Part shown: positions 62,657 to 64,000 of the stretch, piece by piece
Layout of the letters: each line of letters starts with the position of its first letter
Position numbering within the stretch: position 1 is the first letter of the stretch
DNA from: Rhodobacter sp.
Lineage (GTDB): Bacteria; Pseudomonadota; Alphaproteobacteria; Rhodobacterales; Rhodobacteraceae
Reading direction: 5' to 3'
Length of the DNA stretch: 64,000 nt
Assembly (NCBI GenBank): GCA_027484145.1
Contig: JAIXUH010000007.1
Location: 186,001 to 250,000 of the forward strand
The notes under the pieces: generated by a model
What the model saw: the letters and a program-made list of their open reading frames with translations, nothing else
Database searches by the model: none
What the model was told of the DNA's origin: nothing
Made by a program: the position numbers and the translations under genes

Positions 62657-63997
62657 ATGGGCCCCATTCAAACCCTCGAAGACGTGATCGGCCTGTTGCT
62701 GCGCCGCCGCTGGCTGATCCTTGCGGTCACCATCCTCGGCACGCTGCTGGCGGCATGGTATGCCAAATCGCGGCCCGACACCTTTGAAACGGCGGCGGTC
62801 ATTCAGGTGGAAACGCCCATGGTGTCTGATCCGCTGCGAACCACCACCGGGCAGGCCAACGTGCAACAGGTGCTGCAATCCATCGAACAGCGCCTGACCA
62901 CGCGCGACAACATGATCGCGCTGATCGACCGTCACAGCCTGTTTGCCGATATGCCCGGCCTGTCGCTGGAAGATAAGGTCGCCGCCATGCGCGCCTCGGT
63001 CCGGTTCCAAAGCGTCTCGTCCGCCTCGGGCAGTGGTCTGTCGGCCATCATCATCTCGGCGCAGGCCGGCACAGCCGAAAATGCCGCGCGCGTAGCCAAT
63101 GATCTGGCGCAAAGCGTTCTGGACCTTGGCGCCGAAGGCAAACGCGCCACCGCCGATGCCAGCACCGCCTTTTTCAAAGAGGAAGAGGCCCGCACGTGGC
63201 AGGCCCTGACCGCGCTTGAGGCCGAGATGACCGCCTATCGCGAGGCGAACCGCGACAACCTGCCCACCGCACGCACCGCCATTCAGGACGAGGTGGCACA
63301 GGTGGAAACCGCCCTGCGCACAATTGACCAGCAACTGGCCGGGTTGCAGGGCGAAGAGGCCCGCATCCGCGCCGCCGAAACCCTGCGCGCGACCGACCGG
63401 CGCAGGCTCGAAGATATCGCCGCTCAACTTGATGTTCTGGCCGCCCAGCGCACCCCGCTTTCCGAACGCAAGGCCACGCTCGATGCCTCGCTGCGCAACG
63501 CGCCCGAGGTGGACAGCGTGATGGCCACTTATGACCGCCAACTGCGCCAGTTGCAGGACCAATACACCGTCATCTCGCAGCGCCTCGCCGAGGCCGAGAC
63601 GAACCAGCGCCTTGCCGACCGTCAGCAGACCGAACGCTTTTCCATGCTGGAACGCGCGATCACCCCGGAATATCCCATGGGCTCCGGCGGCAAAAAGCTG
63701 GCCATCGCCGGGGCCATCGGCAGCGCCATTCTGTCCTTGGTACTGGCCTTTGCGCTGGACCTTCTGTTCCCCGCCATCCGCTCCAGCGCCCAATTGGAGC
63801 GCGAGTTGAACCTGCGCCCCATCGTGGCCATCCCTGATGTGCCAAAACGCGCGCGGGTCAGCCGCGGCCGCAAGGCCATCACCTCGCTGATCGAAAGCGA
63901 AATGGGGCGGCTGCCGATGTCGGGCTTTGCCGGAAACATGGCCATTCTGGCAGGAACCGCCATTGTGCTGATGGTGGCCCTTGCCACGCTGACCTGA
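62657..63997 (+). CDS. Wzz/polysaccharide co-polymerase protein (chain-length determinant)
   Basis: 446 residues. Wzz domain at the N-terminus with membrane helix about 20-36 (LILAVTILGTLLAAWYA) and PDTFETAAVIQVETPMV. A long helical periplasmic part runs to about residue 335, with coiled-coil-like stretches (LEAEMTAYREANRD, LRTIDQQLAGLQGEEARIR). The second membrane helix is about 347-375 (KKLAIAGAIGSAILSLVLAFAL), and an additional hydrophobic helix closes the protein (about 428-446). Such proteins span the inner membrane and set polymer length together with the kinase, whose gene ends 3 bases upstream. The stop lies just inside the window end. Confidence 0.91.
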   Translation: MGPIQTLEDVIGLLLRRRWLILAVTILGTLLAAWYAKSRPDTFETAAVIQVETPMVSDPLRTTTGQANVQQVLQSIEQRLTTRDNMIALIDRHSLFADMPGLSLEDKVAAMRASVRFQSVSSASGSGLSAIIISAQAGTAENAARVANDLAQSVLDLGAEGKRATADASTAFFKEEEARTWQALTALEAEMTAYREANRDNLPTARTAIQDEVAQVETALRTIDQQLAGLQGEEARIRAAETLRATDRRRLEDIAAQLDVLAAQRTPLSERKATLDASLRNAPEVDSVMATYDRQLRQLQDQYTVISQRLAEAETNQRLADRQQTERFSMLERAITPEYPMGSGGKKLAIAGAIGSAILSLVLAFALDLLFPAIRSSAQLERELNLRPIVAIPDVPKRARVSRGRKAITSLIESEMGRLPMSGFAGNMAILAGTAIVLMVALATLT

Positions 63998-64000
63998 CAG

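Noticed and set aside
62465-63793. 442-codon minus-strand frame opposite the Wzz-like gene
   Set aside because: Gly/His-rich shadow of an Ala/Arg/Glu-rich coiled-coil protein.

Overview
The window looks like a chromosomal piece of a GC-rich alphaproteobacterium, most likely of the order Rhodobacterales. This is inferred from uniformly G/C-ending codons, from family matches typical of that group (a DUF2794 protein, an IalB-like periplasmic protein, an SbtA-type permease, a class 3 asparaginase), and from frequent GTG and TTG starts with clear purine-rich ribosome binding sites. No rRNA, tRNA, CRISPR array, insertion sequence or prophage was recognised. One lower-GC patch (about 3.6-5.4 kb) has a foreign look.

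Left part (1-14 kb): a lytic transglycosylase cut by the window edge, a YghU-type glutathione transferase, creatinase, an unrecognised coiled-coil protein with a probable PD-(D/E)XK nuclease domain, a CPBP membrane protease, a secreted phytase-like esterase behind a clear Pho box, a lipoprotein L,D-transpeptidase, a RibD-type reductase, a DMT exporter, a small cupin protein and panB-panC.

Middle part (14-44 kb): a FIST sensor, a 1349-residue hybrid histidine kinase and a LuxR-type response regulator form one signalling operon. After it come a RutE-like reductase, a RutF-like flavin reductase, two aldo/keto reductases, two MFS transporters and asd. A beta-carbonic anhydrase, SbtA and PII-like module for bicarbonate uptake follows, then a small pseudo-Hpt-like protein, leucyl aminopeptidase, an NlpC/P60 hydrolase, DUF2794, asparaginase, an IalB-like protein, rlmN, a fatty acid desaturase, a YbaL-type antiporter lacking its RCK domain, a YcaQ-like glycosylase and uvrC. 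On the minus strand a tight sppA - 56-residue zinc-ribbon protein - SDR operon follows.

Right part (44-64 kb): a secondary-metabolite and exopolysaccharide locus. Five tightly packed minus-strand genes, in transcription order, encode an O-antigen ligase/polymerase-like membrane protein, a GT4 glycosyltransferase, a 2148-residue type I PKS (KS-AT-KR-DH-ACP-TE), a GT2 glycosyltransferase and a 1524-residue NRPS (formyltransferase - truncated C-like - A domain with an inserted luciferase-like monooxygenase - carrier protein). Next to and divergent from it are a WecG/TagA-type glycosyltransferase, another GT2, a CpsD-like kinase and a Wzz-type chain-length protein. The layout suggests that the assembly-line product is joined to, or made together with, a surface glycan. 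This is the most interesting system in the window. The product, the glycan and the order of steps cannot be read from the sequence.
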